NCBI GenBank assembly: GCA_963721115.1 | Contig: CAVRIA010000017.1 | Coordinates: forward strand, 162,191 to 226,190 | Direction of reading: 5' to 3' | Origin: CAVRIA01 sp963721115 | GTDB lineage: Bacteria; Desulfobacterota; Binatia; HRBIN30; CADEER01 | DNA: 64,000 bases | Shown here: positions 54,548 to 62,948 of the stretch, piece by piece | Layout of the letters: each line of letters starts with the position of its first letter | Position numbering within the stretch: the first letter of the stretch is position 1 | The notes under the pieces: generated by a model | Databases searched by the model: none | Told to the model about the DNA's origin: nothing | Seen by the model: the letters and a program-made list of their open reading frames with translations, nothing else | Made by a program: the position numbers and the translations under genes

Positions 54548-55702
54548 ATGCGTCTCGTGAGCCGGCAGGAGATCACTCTGGTTCGGAAGATGGCCGACGT
54601 CGAGCGCGCCGAGTGGGACGCGCTGGTGGGGCCGCACGGGTCGCCTTTCCTGGAGTGGGACTGGCTGGCCGCGCTCGAGGAGGCGGGCTGCGTCAGCGGC
54701 GACACGGGCTGGGCCCCGCACCACTTGGCGCTGCGCGAAGACGGGCAGCTGCTGGCGGCGGTGCCGCTCTACCTCAAGGGGCACAGCCAGGGGGAGTTCG
54801 TCTTCGACCACGCCTGGGCCGACGCGGCCTACAAAGCCGGGCTGTCGTACTACCCGAAGCTGCTCGCCGCCGTGCCGTTCACGCCGGCGACGGGGCGCCG
54901 TCTCCTGACCCATCCCGAACGCCCGCGGCCGCCGCTCCTGCTCGCCGTCGCGCACGCCCTGCGCGAGCTCTGCACCGCCAACGACATCTCGTCCGCGCAC
55001 GTCAACTTCTGCGACCCGGATGAGATCGAGCCGCTGCGCGAGGCCGGCTTCCTGCACCGCCAGGGAGTGCAGTACCACTGGTGCAACCGCGGCTACGGGT
55101 CGTTCGACGACTACCTGTCCGGCCTGCGCAGCAAGCGGCGCAACCAGATCCGCCGCGAACGGCGCGACGTCGCGGCAGAGGGCATCGAGATCGAAGTGCT
55201 CGAGGGGGAAGCCATTCCGGACGAGCTCTTCTCTCCGATGTTCCGCATCTACCTGTCGACGATCGAGAAGATGTACTGGGGCCGGCAGTACCTGAACCAC
55301 GAGCTGTTCGAGATCCTCGGCCGGCGCTGGAAGAGCCGCCTGTGCTTCATCGTCGCCCGGCAGCGCGGAGAGCTGGTGGCAGGCACGATCAACGTCCAGA
55401 AGGCCGGCGCCCTGTACGGCCGCTACTGGGGTGCCTTCCGCGAGATCCGCAACCTGCACTTCGAGGTCTGCTACTACGCCGGCATCGAGCACTGCATCGC
55501 CGCCGGCCTGGCGCGCTTCGAACCCGGCGCGGGCGGCGAGTTCAAGTACTGGCGCGGCTTCGAGCCGGTGGCGACGCACAGCATGCACTTTCTGCCGCAC
55601 CGCAGCTTTCACCGGGCGGTGGAGAGCTTCCTCGAGCGCGAGCGCGCCTGCGTCGACGACGCGATCAGCGAGATGCGCGAGCGCAGTCCGGTGAAGGGCT
55701 GA
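54548..55702 (+). CDS. DUF482/FemAB-like acyltransferase
   Basis: 384 residues of the peptidogalycan biosynthesis (DUF482) type. Characteristic stretches: SPFLEWDWLAALEEAGCV, ALREDGQLLAAVPLYLKGHS, FVFDHAWADAAYKAG, SAHVNFCDPDEIEPL and YGSFDDYLSGLRSKRRNQIR. These proteins have a FemAB-like double GNAT fold; the acyl acceptor is unknown. It is followed by another GNAT protein on the same strand. Confidence 0.88.
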   Translation: MRLVSRQEITLVRKMADVERAEWDALVGPHGSPFLEWDWLAALEEAGCVSGDTGWAPHHLALREDGQLLAAVPLYLKGHSQGEFVFDHAWADAAYKAGLSYYPKLLAAVPFTPATGRRLLTHPERPRPPLLLAVAHALRELCTANDISSAHVNFCDPDEIEPLREAGFLHRQGVQYHWCNRGYGSFDDYLSGLRSKRRNQIRRERRDVAAEGIEIEVLEGEAIPDELFSPMFRIYLSTIEKMYWGRQYLNHELFEILGRRWKSRLCFIVARQRGELVAGTINVQKAGALYGRYWGAFREIRNLHFEVCYYAGIEHCIAAGLARFEPGAGGEFKYWRGFEPVATHSMHFLPHRSFHRAVESFLERERACVDDAISEMRERSPVKG

Positions 55703-55939
55703 GCGTGCGCAGCCACGCCGCCAGCCGGCGTCGCGACCCCACTTCGCGCCGGGCGGGATTCCTGTTAGAGTTTCCCCCGGGCTGCGCCGGATCATTCGGC
55801 GAGAAACTTTCGGAACAGGCTGAGGTTGAGGCTCAGGCTCGGGCAAGCAAATCCTCAGCCTCAGCCCAAGCCTTCGCCTTTGCCTACGAACCCGAGCGCA
55901 GCCGGGGTGAGTTTCAGGCTAGAGGCGAATCGCGGCCCG
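55703..55939. other. Gap with a 14-base imperfect inverted repeat
   Basis: Arms at 55819-55832 (GGCTGAGGTTGAGG) and 55853-55866 (CCTCAGCCTCAGCC) pair with one mismatch around a 20-base loop. No T run follows, so a terminator function is uncertain. Confidence 0.5.
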
Positions 55940-57025
55940 ATGTCGGTTCGAATCGAATCCCCGCAGGGGAGAGACGCGCTGACCGAGATGATTCGGTTCT
56001 ACGACCGCGTCTACGCCTACCGGTCGGCGCGCTGGCCCGCCTTCGAGGCGTTCGAGCTGGCAGTGCTCTGCGGCGAGAGCCCGTACCTGCGCGGGCGCAC
56101 GGTACGGCCCTTCGTGGCGCGACAGCACGGCGGCGTCGCGGCGCGGGTCATTGCCGTCGTCGACGAGCGCTACTGCCGGCACTGGAACGAGCGGCTCGGT
56201 CACCTGGTGATGTTCGAAGCCCTGCCGGAGTCGGGCGAGGCGGTGCGGCTTCTGATCGACGAAGCCTCGGCGTGGCTCGCGGCGCGCGGCTGCGCCGGCG
56301 CGCGCGCGGGTTACGGGATGCTCGATCTACCGTTTGCCATCGACGCCTACGATTCGCTGCCGCCGACGATCCTGCGGCAGAACCCCCCCTACTACCACAC
56401 CCTCCTGAAGGAGGCGGGCTTCGAGACCGAGAAGGGTTGGGTCGATTACTGTATCGAGGTTCGCCCGGCGCACCTCGAGCTCTGGCGCGACGCGGTCGAC
56501 GCGGCGCGGCGGCGCGGCTTCGAGATCGTCCCGCTGCGCCAGCTGCCGAGGTCGGTACGCGCCCGGCGCTTCGCCGACACGTGGAACCATGCCTTCGCTC
56601 ACCACTGGGGCCACACCCCGACCGACGCCGAGGAGTTCTCCTTTCTGATCCGCTCGCTGGAGCCGGCCGGAGTGCTCGACACCTCGGTGGTGGCGCTGCG
56701 CGACGGCGAGGTGGTCGGCATCGTGTGGGCGGTGCGCGCCGACACCGGGCCGGCGCAGCTGGCGCCCGGCCGCGTTCTGGGTGACGCCGAGCGGCTCAAC
56801 ATTCTCGCCATCGGCGTGCGCGAGTCGGCGCGCGGTGCGGGCGTCAACCTGGCCCTCGCCGGTCACGCCTATCTCGAGCTGGTTCGCCGCGGCGCCCGCG
56901 CGGTCAGCTACACGCTCGTCCTCGACGACAACTGGCCCTCGCGCCGCACGGCGGAGAAGCTGGGCGGCCGCATCCGCGCCAACTACGTCAGTTACGCCAG
57001 GGACTTCGCCGCCGGCCGCCGCTGA
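55940..57025 (+). CDS. GNAT family N-acetyltransferase
   Basis: 361 residues from the ATG at 55940; sequence upstream of it in frame is repetitive and unconserved. Two halves: an N-terminal acyltransferase-like region (MIRFYDRVYAYRSARWPAFE) and a C-terminal GNAT domain with the acyl-CoA loop region AIGVRESARGAGVNLALAGH and DDNWPSRRTAEKLGGRI. Substrate unknown. It is convergent with egtB (37 bases). Confidence 0.85.
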   Translation: MSVRIESPQGRDALTEMIRFYDRVYAYRSARWPAFEAFELAVLCGESPYLRGRTVRPFVARQHGGVAARVIAVVDERYCRHWNERLGHLVMFEALPESGEAVRLLIDEASAWLAARGCAGARAGYGMLDLPFAIDAYDSLPPTILRQNPPYYHTLLKEAGFETEKGWVDYCIEVRPAHLELWRDAVDAARRRGFEIVPLRQLPRSVRARRFADTWNHAFAHHWGHTPTDAEEFSFLIRSLEPAGVLDTSVVALRDGEVVGIVWAVRADTGPAQLAPGRVLGDAERLNILAIGVRESARGAGVNLALAGHAYLELVRRGARAVSYTLVLDDNWPSRRTAEKLGGRIRANYVSYARDFAAGRR

Positions 57026-57062
57026 GCCTGTCCACCCGCCGCCGTCCCGCCGGCAAACCCAC

Positions 57063-58373
57063 TCACCGCCCGTCGCGGGCGAGGCGGACGCCGCTGAACT
57101 GCCAGCGCGCGTCGGGCGGAAAGAAGTTGCGGTACGTGGCGCGCACGTGCGAGGCCGGCGTGACGCAGGAGCCGCCGCGCAGGACCATCTGGTTGCACAT
57201 GAACTTGCCGTTGTACTCGCCCAGGGCGCCGGCGGGTGGCCGGTACCCCGGATAGGGACCGTAGGAGCTCCGCGTCCACTCCCACACGTCGCCGAAGAGC
57301 TGCGACGGGACGTCGGGGGCGGCGTTCGCCGGCGCCGGGTGCAGCAAGCCGCTCTCGACGAAGTTGCCCTTTTTCAGCGTGTCGCCGGCCGCCAGCTCCC
57401 ACTCGGCCTCCGACGGCAGACGCGCCCCCGCCCATGTCGCGTAGGCGTCGGCCTCGTAGAAGCTGACGTGGCACACCGGCTCGTCGGGGCGCAGCTCGCG
57501 CAGGCCGCCGAGGGTCAGCACGTGCCACCCGCCGCCGCGCCGCTCCCAGTAGAGCGGCGCCTCCCACCCGTGCGTCTGGACCGCGTTCCATCCGTCCGAC
57601 AGCCACAGCTCGGGTCGCCGGTAGCCGCCGTCGCTCACGAAGGCGAGGTACTCGGCATTGGTCGCCGGACGACTGCCGAGCTCGAAGGCGCCGACGAAGC
57701 TCCGGTGCCGCGGCCGCTCGTTGTCGAAGGCGAAGCCGCGCCCGTCGTGCCCCAGCCAGCGGACCCCTTCCCCGTATGCCAGCCAGCGCAACGTCGGCGG
57801 ATCCGTCCGCGGCATCGCCGGTGAGTCGGCGGCGTAGGCCGGTCGCAGTGGATTGCACGAGAGCAGGTGCTTGACGTCGGTGAGCAGCAGCTCCTGATGC
57901 TGCTGCTCGTGGTGCAGACCGAGCTCGACGACCGCGGCCGGCGCGTCAGCGAGCCCGCGCGGCGAATCGAGCAGGTCGAGGACGCGTTCGTCCACGTGCT
58001 CCCGATAGGCGAGCACCTCGTCGAGACGGGGGCGCGTCAGCATGCCACGCCGCGGGCGCGGATGCTGCTCGCCCACGGTCTGGTAGTAGGAGTTGAAGAG
58101 GACCCGGAACTGGGGGTGGAAGGGCCGGTAGCCGCCGCTGGCCGGTTCGAGGACGAACGTCTCGAAGAACCAAGTCGTGTGGGCGAGATGCCACTTCGCC
58201 GGGCTGGCGTCCGGCATCGACTGCACCTGACAGTCCTCCGCCGACAGGGGCTCGCACAGCCTCCGCGTGGCCCGCCTCACGGTCCGGTACGAGGCGGCGA
58301 GATCCGCTGGGGTCGGCGCGCCTTCCCGGCCGGATCTGATGGTGGTGACGGGGGTGTCGGGCGTTGGTCTCAT
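57063..58373 (-). CDS. egtB: Ergothioneine biosynthesis protein EgtB (hercynine oxygenase)
   Basis: 436 residues from the ATG at 58373 with GAGGAGGTGCCC before it. The DinB-like N-terminal domain holds the iron ligands: H62/H65 in WHLAHTTWFFET and H155/H159 in LHHEQQHQELLL. The C-terminal sulfatase-modifying (FGE-like) domain has GDVWEWTRSSYGPYPGYRP and RGGSCVTPASHVRATYRN. EgtB joins a thiol to hercynine. The methyltransferase EgtD that makes hercynine is not in the window. Confidence 0.94.
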   Translation of the reverse strand: MRPTPDTPVTTIRSGREGAPTPADLAASYRTVRRATRRLCEPLSAEDCQVQSMPDASPAKWHLAHTTWFFETFVLEPASGGYRPFHPQFRVLFNSYYQTVGEQHPRPRRGMLTRPRLDEVLAYREHVDERVLDLLDSPRGLADAPAAVVELGLHHEQQHQELLLTDVKHLLSCNPLRPAYAADSPAMPRTDPPTLRWLAYGEGVRWLGHDGRGFAFDNERPRHRSFVGAFELGSRPATNAEYLAFVSDGGYRRPELWLSDGWNAVQTHGWEAPLYWERRGGGWHVLTLGGLRELRPDEPVCHVSFYEADAYATWAGARLPSEAEWELAAGDTLKKGNFVESGLLHPAPANAAPDVPSQLFGDVWEWTRSSYGPYPGYRPPAGALGEYNGKFMCNQMVLRGGSCVTPASHVRATYRNFFPPDARWQFSGVRLARDGR

Positions 58374-58616
58374 GGGCACCTCCTCGGCCGGTCGCTTCCG
58401 GCGCCGTGCCGTGGGGGCAGCGGTCGCGCAGGGGAGGCGCCGGACCCGCACGGAGAAACGTCGGACTGGTAGATACTGTAGGCCCAAGCGGGGCGCCTCG
58501 ACAAGCGGCCCGGCGCCGGCGCGGTTGTTGCGCCGGGACCCGCCATCGTCCCCTCTTGCCTTGCGCCGGCTGCCGAGCGCTGGCAACTTCGACGCTGCGA
58601 CGCCGCGAGGAGGACG

Positions 58617-60149
58617 ATGAACGGATGTGACATTCGCTGCCCGCCGGACCTCCTGCCGGACGGGTCCCCGGTTCCGCCGGTCCACACGCGAGTCACACCG
58701 GAGACCGCGGCGAGCCCTACGCGGAGAACCCGCTGCCGGGTGGCGCCGCTGCTCGCAGCCTTCTGCCTGATCGCCGGCGCCGCGCGGCCGGTGCGCGCGA
58801 CCGGGATCGACTGGGGGGAGATCGGCGACGAGGCGTCCACCTTTCTGAGCGAGTACATCCAGATCGACACCACCGACCCGCCCGGCAACGAGATTCCCGC
58901 GGCGGAGTTCCTGGCGGCGCGCTTCCACGGCGCCGGTCTGGAGGCGCAGGTGTTTCAGTCGGAGAGCGGCCGGGGATCGGTGCTCGCCCGCCTGCGCGGC
59001 AGCGGCGCTCGGCGGCCGGTGGTGCTGCTCAATCACCTCGACGTCGTTCCCGCCGATCCCGCCGGGTGGACACATCCCCCGTTCGGCGGAGAGATCGACG
59101 GCGGCTACGTCTGGGGCCGCGGCGCGATCGACTGCAAGGGAATCGGCGTCGTCGAGGCGATGGCTCTGATCGCGATGAAGCGGGCGGGAATCCAGCTCTC
59201 GCGCGACGTGATCTTTCTCGGCACCGCCGACGAGGAGGAGGGCGGCGAGAAGGGCGCGGGCTGGTTCGTCGACAAGCACTTCGACGAGCTCGGCGATCCG
59301 GAGTTCGTCCTCAACGAGGGAGGCGGGATCCACCAGGACCCGGACGGGCATCGCGCCTACGAGATCGGCGTGGCGGAGAAGACGCCGTTCTGGCTGCGCC
59401 TCACGGCCACCGGCACGGGCGGACACGGGTCGACGCCTCGCCCGGACTCTGCGGTCGTCCGCCTGATCCGGGCGCTCGACCGCATCGACTGCTTCGAGCC
59501 GCGGGTGCACGTCGTTCCCGAGGTGCAGCGCTACTACCGCGCTCTCGCCGCGGTGTACACCGGCGAGACGCGCAAGCGCTACGAGGATCTGACGGCGGCG
59601 CTGCGCGACCCCGCCTTCCGGACGGAGTTCCTCGCCCAGCCGCGCGACGCTGCACTGGTGCGCGACACCATCGCCCCCACCGTCCTGCGCGGCGGCGCCA
59701 AGACCAACGTCGTGCCGCGCACCGCCAGCGCCGAGCTCGATTGCCGCCTCCTGCCGGGCGAGGACCCGCAGGCTTTCCTCGACCACCTGAAGGCGACCGT
59801 CGGCGACGACGACATCCGCTTCGAGGTGCTGCTGAACTTCCCGTCGTCGTCGTCGGACGTCGATACGGCGCTCTACCGCGCCATCGCGGCAGAGGCGCGC
59901 AAGGAAGGCAGGCCGGTGGTCCCGAGCGTGCTGCGCGGCTTCACCGACAGCCACTTCTTCCGCGAGCGCGGCGTCGCCGCCTACGGGTTCGTGCCCGTCG
60001 TGATCACGCCGGAGGAAGGAGAGACCGTGCACGGCATCGACGAGCGCATGTCGCTCCAGAACCTGCGCGACGGCCCGCGCCACCTGGTGGAGATCCTGCA
60101 GGCGATCGGCGGGGAGAATCGTCCCGTGACCAGTGACCGTGACCGGTGA
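58617..60149 (+). CDS. Exported M20 family metallopeptidase
   Basis: 510 residues. A hydrophobic segment (VAPLLAAFCLIAGAARPVRA, about 40-60) follows a long N-terminal stretch, so the true signal start may be internal. Zinc-ligand motifs: LLNHLDVVPADPAGW, RGAIDCKG, TADEEEGG, and the late FTDSHFFRERGVAAYGFVP. The dimerisation insert carries TGTGGHGSTPRPDSAVVRL. Similar to PM20D1-like carboxypeptidases/aminoacylases. A GAGGAGGACG ribosome-binding site precedes the ATG. Confidence 0.91.
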   Translation: MNGCDIRCPPDLLPDGSPVPPVHTRVTPETAASPTRRTRCRVAPLLAAFCLIAGAARPVRATGIDWGEIGDEASTFLSEYIQIDTTDPPGNEIPAAEFLAARFHGAGLEAQVFQSESGRGSVLARLRGSGARRPVVLLNHLDVVPADPAGWTHPPFGGEIDGGYVWGRGAIDCKGIGVVEAMALIAMKRAGIQLSRDVIFLGTADEEEGGEKGAGWFVDKHFDELGDPEFVLNEGGGIHQDPDGHRAYEIGVAEKTPFWLRLTATGTGGHGSTPRPDSAVVRLIRALDRIDCFEPRVHVVPEVQRYYRALAAVYTGETRKRYEDLTAALRDPAFRTEFLAQPRDAALVRDTIAPTVLRGGAKTNVVPRTASAELDCRLLPGEDPQAFLDHLKATVGDDDIRFEVLLNFPSSSSDVDTALYRAIAAEARKEGRPVVPSVLRGFTDSHFFRERGVAAYGFVPVVITPEEGETVHGIDERMSLQNLRDGPRHLVEILQAIGGENRPVTSDRDR

Positions 60150-60186
60150 CCGGTGGAAGAAGGATCCCCTTCTACCGGTCACCGGG
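60143..60186 (+). terminator. Inverted repeat at the end of the M20 peptidase gene
   Basis: CCGGTGACCGGT (60143-60154) pairs with ACCGGTCACCGG near 60174-60185, with GAAGAAGG/CCTTCT extending the stem. The stop codon lies inside the 5' arm. The T tract after it is short (GCTTTGCC), so termination strength is uncertain. Confidence 0.55.
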
Positions 60187-60225
60187 CTTTGCCCACCAAC
60201 TCGAGCTGTCGGTGCGAGGGCCGAA

Positions 60226-60300
60226 GGTTGTTGAGTTGTTGGGTTGTTGGTGGTTGGTTCTTGAGGCTCCAACAACCAACAACTTAACAACGAACAACCC
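60226..60300. repeat. GTT-rich inverted repeat
   Basis: A run of GTTGTTGGGTTGTTGG-type units is followed by the complementary CCAACAACCAACAACTT and AACAACGAACAACCC. It is the same sequence style as the inverted repeat after atpE (34845-34972). The region 60187-60342 holds no gene. Confidence 0.7.
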
Positions 60301-60342
60301 GGCTGGGCGGCTGGGCGGATTGTTGGGCAAAGCGGAGGGCGT

Positions 60343-61104
60343 ATGAGGGCAAGGGCGAGACGCGGGGTCGAAACTCGAGGCAGGTCGAGCATCGTCTTGC
60401 TGTCGGTGGCACTCTCTCTGGCCGCGGGGTGCGCGCCCGAGAAGCCCGTGGCCGCGAAGCACTCGGTGCCGCACCCGACGTCCGGCGTTCTCTTCGAGGG
60501 CACCGTCCAGGATCTGTTGCCGCATCATGCGGGGGACGAGTTCGTGTACCGCACCACCGGACCGTCCGGAGGGGAGCAGCTACTGACCTCGCACGTGGCG
60601 TCGACGGCGAAGCCGGACGAGTTCGTGGTCACCGTCAGCAAGGGCGATCAGGTGCTCAGCCAGATGCACCTGCACGACGACGGGCACCGGCTGGCGACGC
60701 TCGCCGAGTTGGCGCCGGCGCGCAACGTCATCCTCGTCTACGGCGATCCGCTTCCCATCGCCACGCTCCCTCTGGTTGCCGAAGAGCAGCGGTTCGAGTC
60801 CTCCGTGAAGCTGCTGCGCCGGTCCGACGGCCAGCTGTTCAGCGAGGGCAAGGTCGAGCAGACCATGTCGGCGCGGCTCGCCTCCGAGCCCGAGGCGAAG
60901 GGGCAGGTGGTGATCCGCTACGAGCGGGCGATGACGCTTCCGTCGGGAACCATGCGCTCGGTCAGCGAGATGTGGATCGAGCCGGGAGTGGGCGAGGTGC
61001 GCTCCGAGACCACGATGGCCGGCGCGCCGACACAGCATCGCGAGCTGGTGTGCGCGGTGATCGCCGGCAAGCGTGTGGGCGAATGCCCGACCGCGATGCC
61101 CTGA
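60343..61104 (+). CDS. Lipoprotein of unknown function
   Basis: 253 residues. The N-terminus RSSIVLLSVALSLAAGC is a lipoprotein signal with the lipobox cysteine at about residue 30. The mature part is beta-rich (DEFVYRTTGPSGGEQLLTSH, KPDEFVVTVSKGDQVLS, GTMRSVSEMWIEPGVGEV), suggesting an envelope-associated all-beta domain. I do not recognise the family. It stands between two repeat-rich gaps. Confidence 0.75.
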   Translation: MRARARRGVETRGRSSIVLLSVALSLAAGCAPEKPVAAKHSVPHPTSGVLFEGTVQDLLPHHAGDEFVYRTTGPSGGEQLLTSHVASTAKPDEFVVTVSKGDQVLSQMHLHDDGHRLATLAELAPARNVILVYGDPLPIATLPLVAEEQRFESSVKLLRRSDGQLFSEGKVEQTMSARLASEPEAKGQVVIRYERAMTLPSGTMRSVSEMWIEPGVGEVRSETTMAGAPTQHRELVCAVIAGKRVGECPTAMP

Positions 61105-61116
61105 GAGCGCTGCGAG

Positions 61117-61420
61117 CTCTGTTGTGGTGCGGGCGTCCCGCCTGCGCGGGGGTGGGTGGAAGTCTGCGGCCCGGAGGGCCGCTGTGCAGGCCGGAGGCCC
61201 GCACCACAAACAAAGCTGAGGCTGCGGGTGCGGCGCGGTTCTCTGTTGTGGTGCGGCGTCCCGCCTGCGCGGGGGTGGGTGGAAGTCTGCGGCCCGGAGG
61301 GCCGCTGTGCAGGCCGGAGGCCCGCACCACAAACAAAGCTGAGGCTGCGGGTGCGGCGCGGTTCTCTGTTGTGGTGCGGGCGTCCCGCCTGCACGGGGTG
61401 GGAGGAGGCCTGCACCACAA
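61117..61420 (+). repeat. Tandem array of ~124-base palindromic repeats (two full copies, one truncated)
   Basis: Copies begin at 61117, 61241 and 61364 with CTCTGTTGTGGTGCGG. Copies 1 and 2 are nearly identical for 123-124 bases; copy 3 is shortened to about 57 bases. Each copy starts with TTGTGGTGCGG and ends in CCGCACCACAA (copy 3: CCTGCACCACAA), so it can fold into a long hairpin. A degenerate relative lies at about 62366 (GTCTGTTGTGTGCGGGC). No gene is encoded in 61105-61567. Confidence 0.88.
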
Positions 61421-61567
61421 GCTTGGGCCGCGCCCTTGCGTACCGGATGGCACGCCCGTTCAGTCGCCGTAGCGACGGCTCCCCGTGCGCGACGACCGTT
61501 CGGGGAAGTGCAGAGTTGACTCAACTCGGCACGGCGCCGACAACCATGGGGCTGGAGGGGACGGCGC

Positions 61568-62275
61568 ATGGGCAAGCGAACTCGATGGTTCGCGGCGGCG
61601 GCCGCCGGCGTGGCCGGCTGCCTGGTCGCGGCACGGCCTTGCGGCGCGCAGACGTGCGTCGGCGACTGCGACGGGGACGGCACGGTGTCGATCGCGGAGC
61701 TGATCACCGGCGTGAACATGGCCCTCGGCAACGCGCCGGTCGACGACTGCCCAGCGTTCGACGCTCTCGCGGACCGGCAGGTGACGATCAACGAGCTCAT
61801 CCAGGGCGTTGCGAATGCGTCGCGCGGCTGCCCCGGGCCCGAGGAGTTCGTCGCCCAGGCGAGCGATTTCCAGTGCCTCACCGACTGGGACAAGGTGCGC
61901 CACTTCCGCATCACCAACAGACTCGGCCACCTCGACGAGGCGCTGGCCGTCGCGCACGGCGACGAGTCCGTGCCCTATCCGATCGGCACGATCATTCAGC
62001 TCGTGCCGGCCGAGGCGATGGTGAAGCGCGGCGGCAGCTTCGACCCCCAGAACGGCAACTGGGAGTACTTCGTCATCGACGCGTCGAGCGGCGAGACCAA
62101 GATCACCCAGCGCGGCCGCCAGGAGGTGGTCAACGTCGGGCCGCCCTGCTTCTCCTGTCACAGCGCCGCGCGCGACTTCGACTTCATCTGCGAGAACGGC
62201 CACGGCTGCATCAAGCTGCCGTTGACCGCCGAGCTCATCGACGCACTGCAGTCGGGCGACCCGCGCTGCCCCTGA
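61568..62275 (+). CDS. Secreted dockerin-like repeat protein with cytochrome P460-like domain
   Basis: 235 residues. Signal peptide (WFAAAAAGVAGCLVAARPCG), then two EF-hand-like loops (CDGDGTVSIAELITGVNMAL and ADRQVTINELIQGVANAS). The C-terminal half shows the cytochrome P460-type pattern: PYPIGTIIQLVPAEAMVKRG, NWEYFVIDASSG and the haem-binding PCFSCHSAARDFDF (CxxCH). The calcium-loop pair matches the one at the end of the glycosidase at 5496-6956. A periplasmic or surface electron-transfer role is inferred. Confidence 0.83.
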   Translation: MGKRTRWFAAAAAGVAGCLVAARPCGAQTCVGDCDGDGTVSIAELITGVNMALGNAPVDDCPAFDALADRQVTINELIQGVANASRGCPGPEEFVAQASDFQCLTDWDKVRHFRITNRLGHLDEALAVAHGDESVPYPIGTIIQLVPAEAMVKRGGSFDPQNGNWEYFVIDASSGETKITQRGRQEVVNVGPPCFSCHSAARDFDFICENGHGCIKLPLTAELIDALQSGDPRCP

Positions 62276-62948
62276 GCGCCGCGCGCGAGGCGATGCCAAC
62301 GTCTGCGCTTCGATCTTCGTGGAGCTGGACTCTTCTCCGCCGCCCCCCTCGGTCACAAGGAACCGGTCTGTTGTGTGCGGGCTTGCGCCCCTGCGGCCCC
62401 ACCGGGGAGGGAACCGCTCAGACGCCGCGGTTCCCTCCCCGCAGCCCCTCTCTCCGGTGGCTCCGCTCCGAGGCGAATCCGCTTCCCCGCTCAGCACCGG
62501 AGCTGGCGGTCGGGCGCGTAACGGGATCCGCCTCACTGCCTGAATCTACGCGCCACTGACGGGAATCGACGCCCTCGGTCTCGCGCACGGCTTCACCACC
62601 GCGCCGCATCTTGCCGATCTCGTTCTCACGCCTCTCCGAAAGGTCGAGGCCTTGGAGTTTTGATTTCTTCTTTCGCTTTGCGATGAACCCGCTTCGCTCG
62701 GGGTGTGCAGCCCGAGCGATCGACGTGTTTCGACCACGTGCCTCGTTCCGAGCACACCGCTCTCTTCGGACGCGCGCGTGGACGCGGTTCGGGCAGAGCC
62801 GCGGCAGAATGGTGGTGGTCGATCGGGTGGCTCACTGGGACTGCGCTACCTGGCCGCGGGGCGACCACTACACCCAATTTGCCCGCGCAGCGTTCAAGGG
62901 AAGTGGGAGCTCGAAACTCTACGCGCCGCTGACGGGGATCGCGGCACT
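62276..62948. other. Gene-poor region with a perfect 14-base hairpin and short repeats
   Basis: 673 bases. GGGGAGGGAACCGC (62404-62417) pairs perfectly with GCGGTTCCCTCCCC (62427-62440). A 23-base near-repeat, CTACGCGCC(A/G)CTGACGGG, occurs at 62546-62568 and 62919-62941. Open frames here lack family features, ribosome-binding sites and codon consistency, so I call none. Confidence 0.6.

Noticed and set aside
52144..55023. Long plus-strand open frame overlapping DUF1501, the HEWAH protein and the FemAB-like gene
   Set aside because: The translation is Arg/Pro/Ala-rich without motifs, while the other frame has conserved proteins.
61117..61420. CRISPR array
   Set aside because: Units are ~124 bases, contiguous, without variable spacers, and no cas genes are present.
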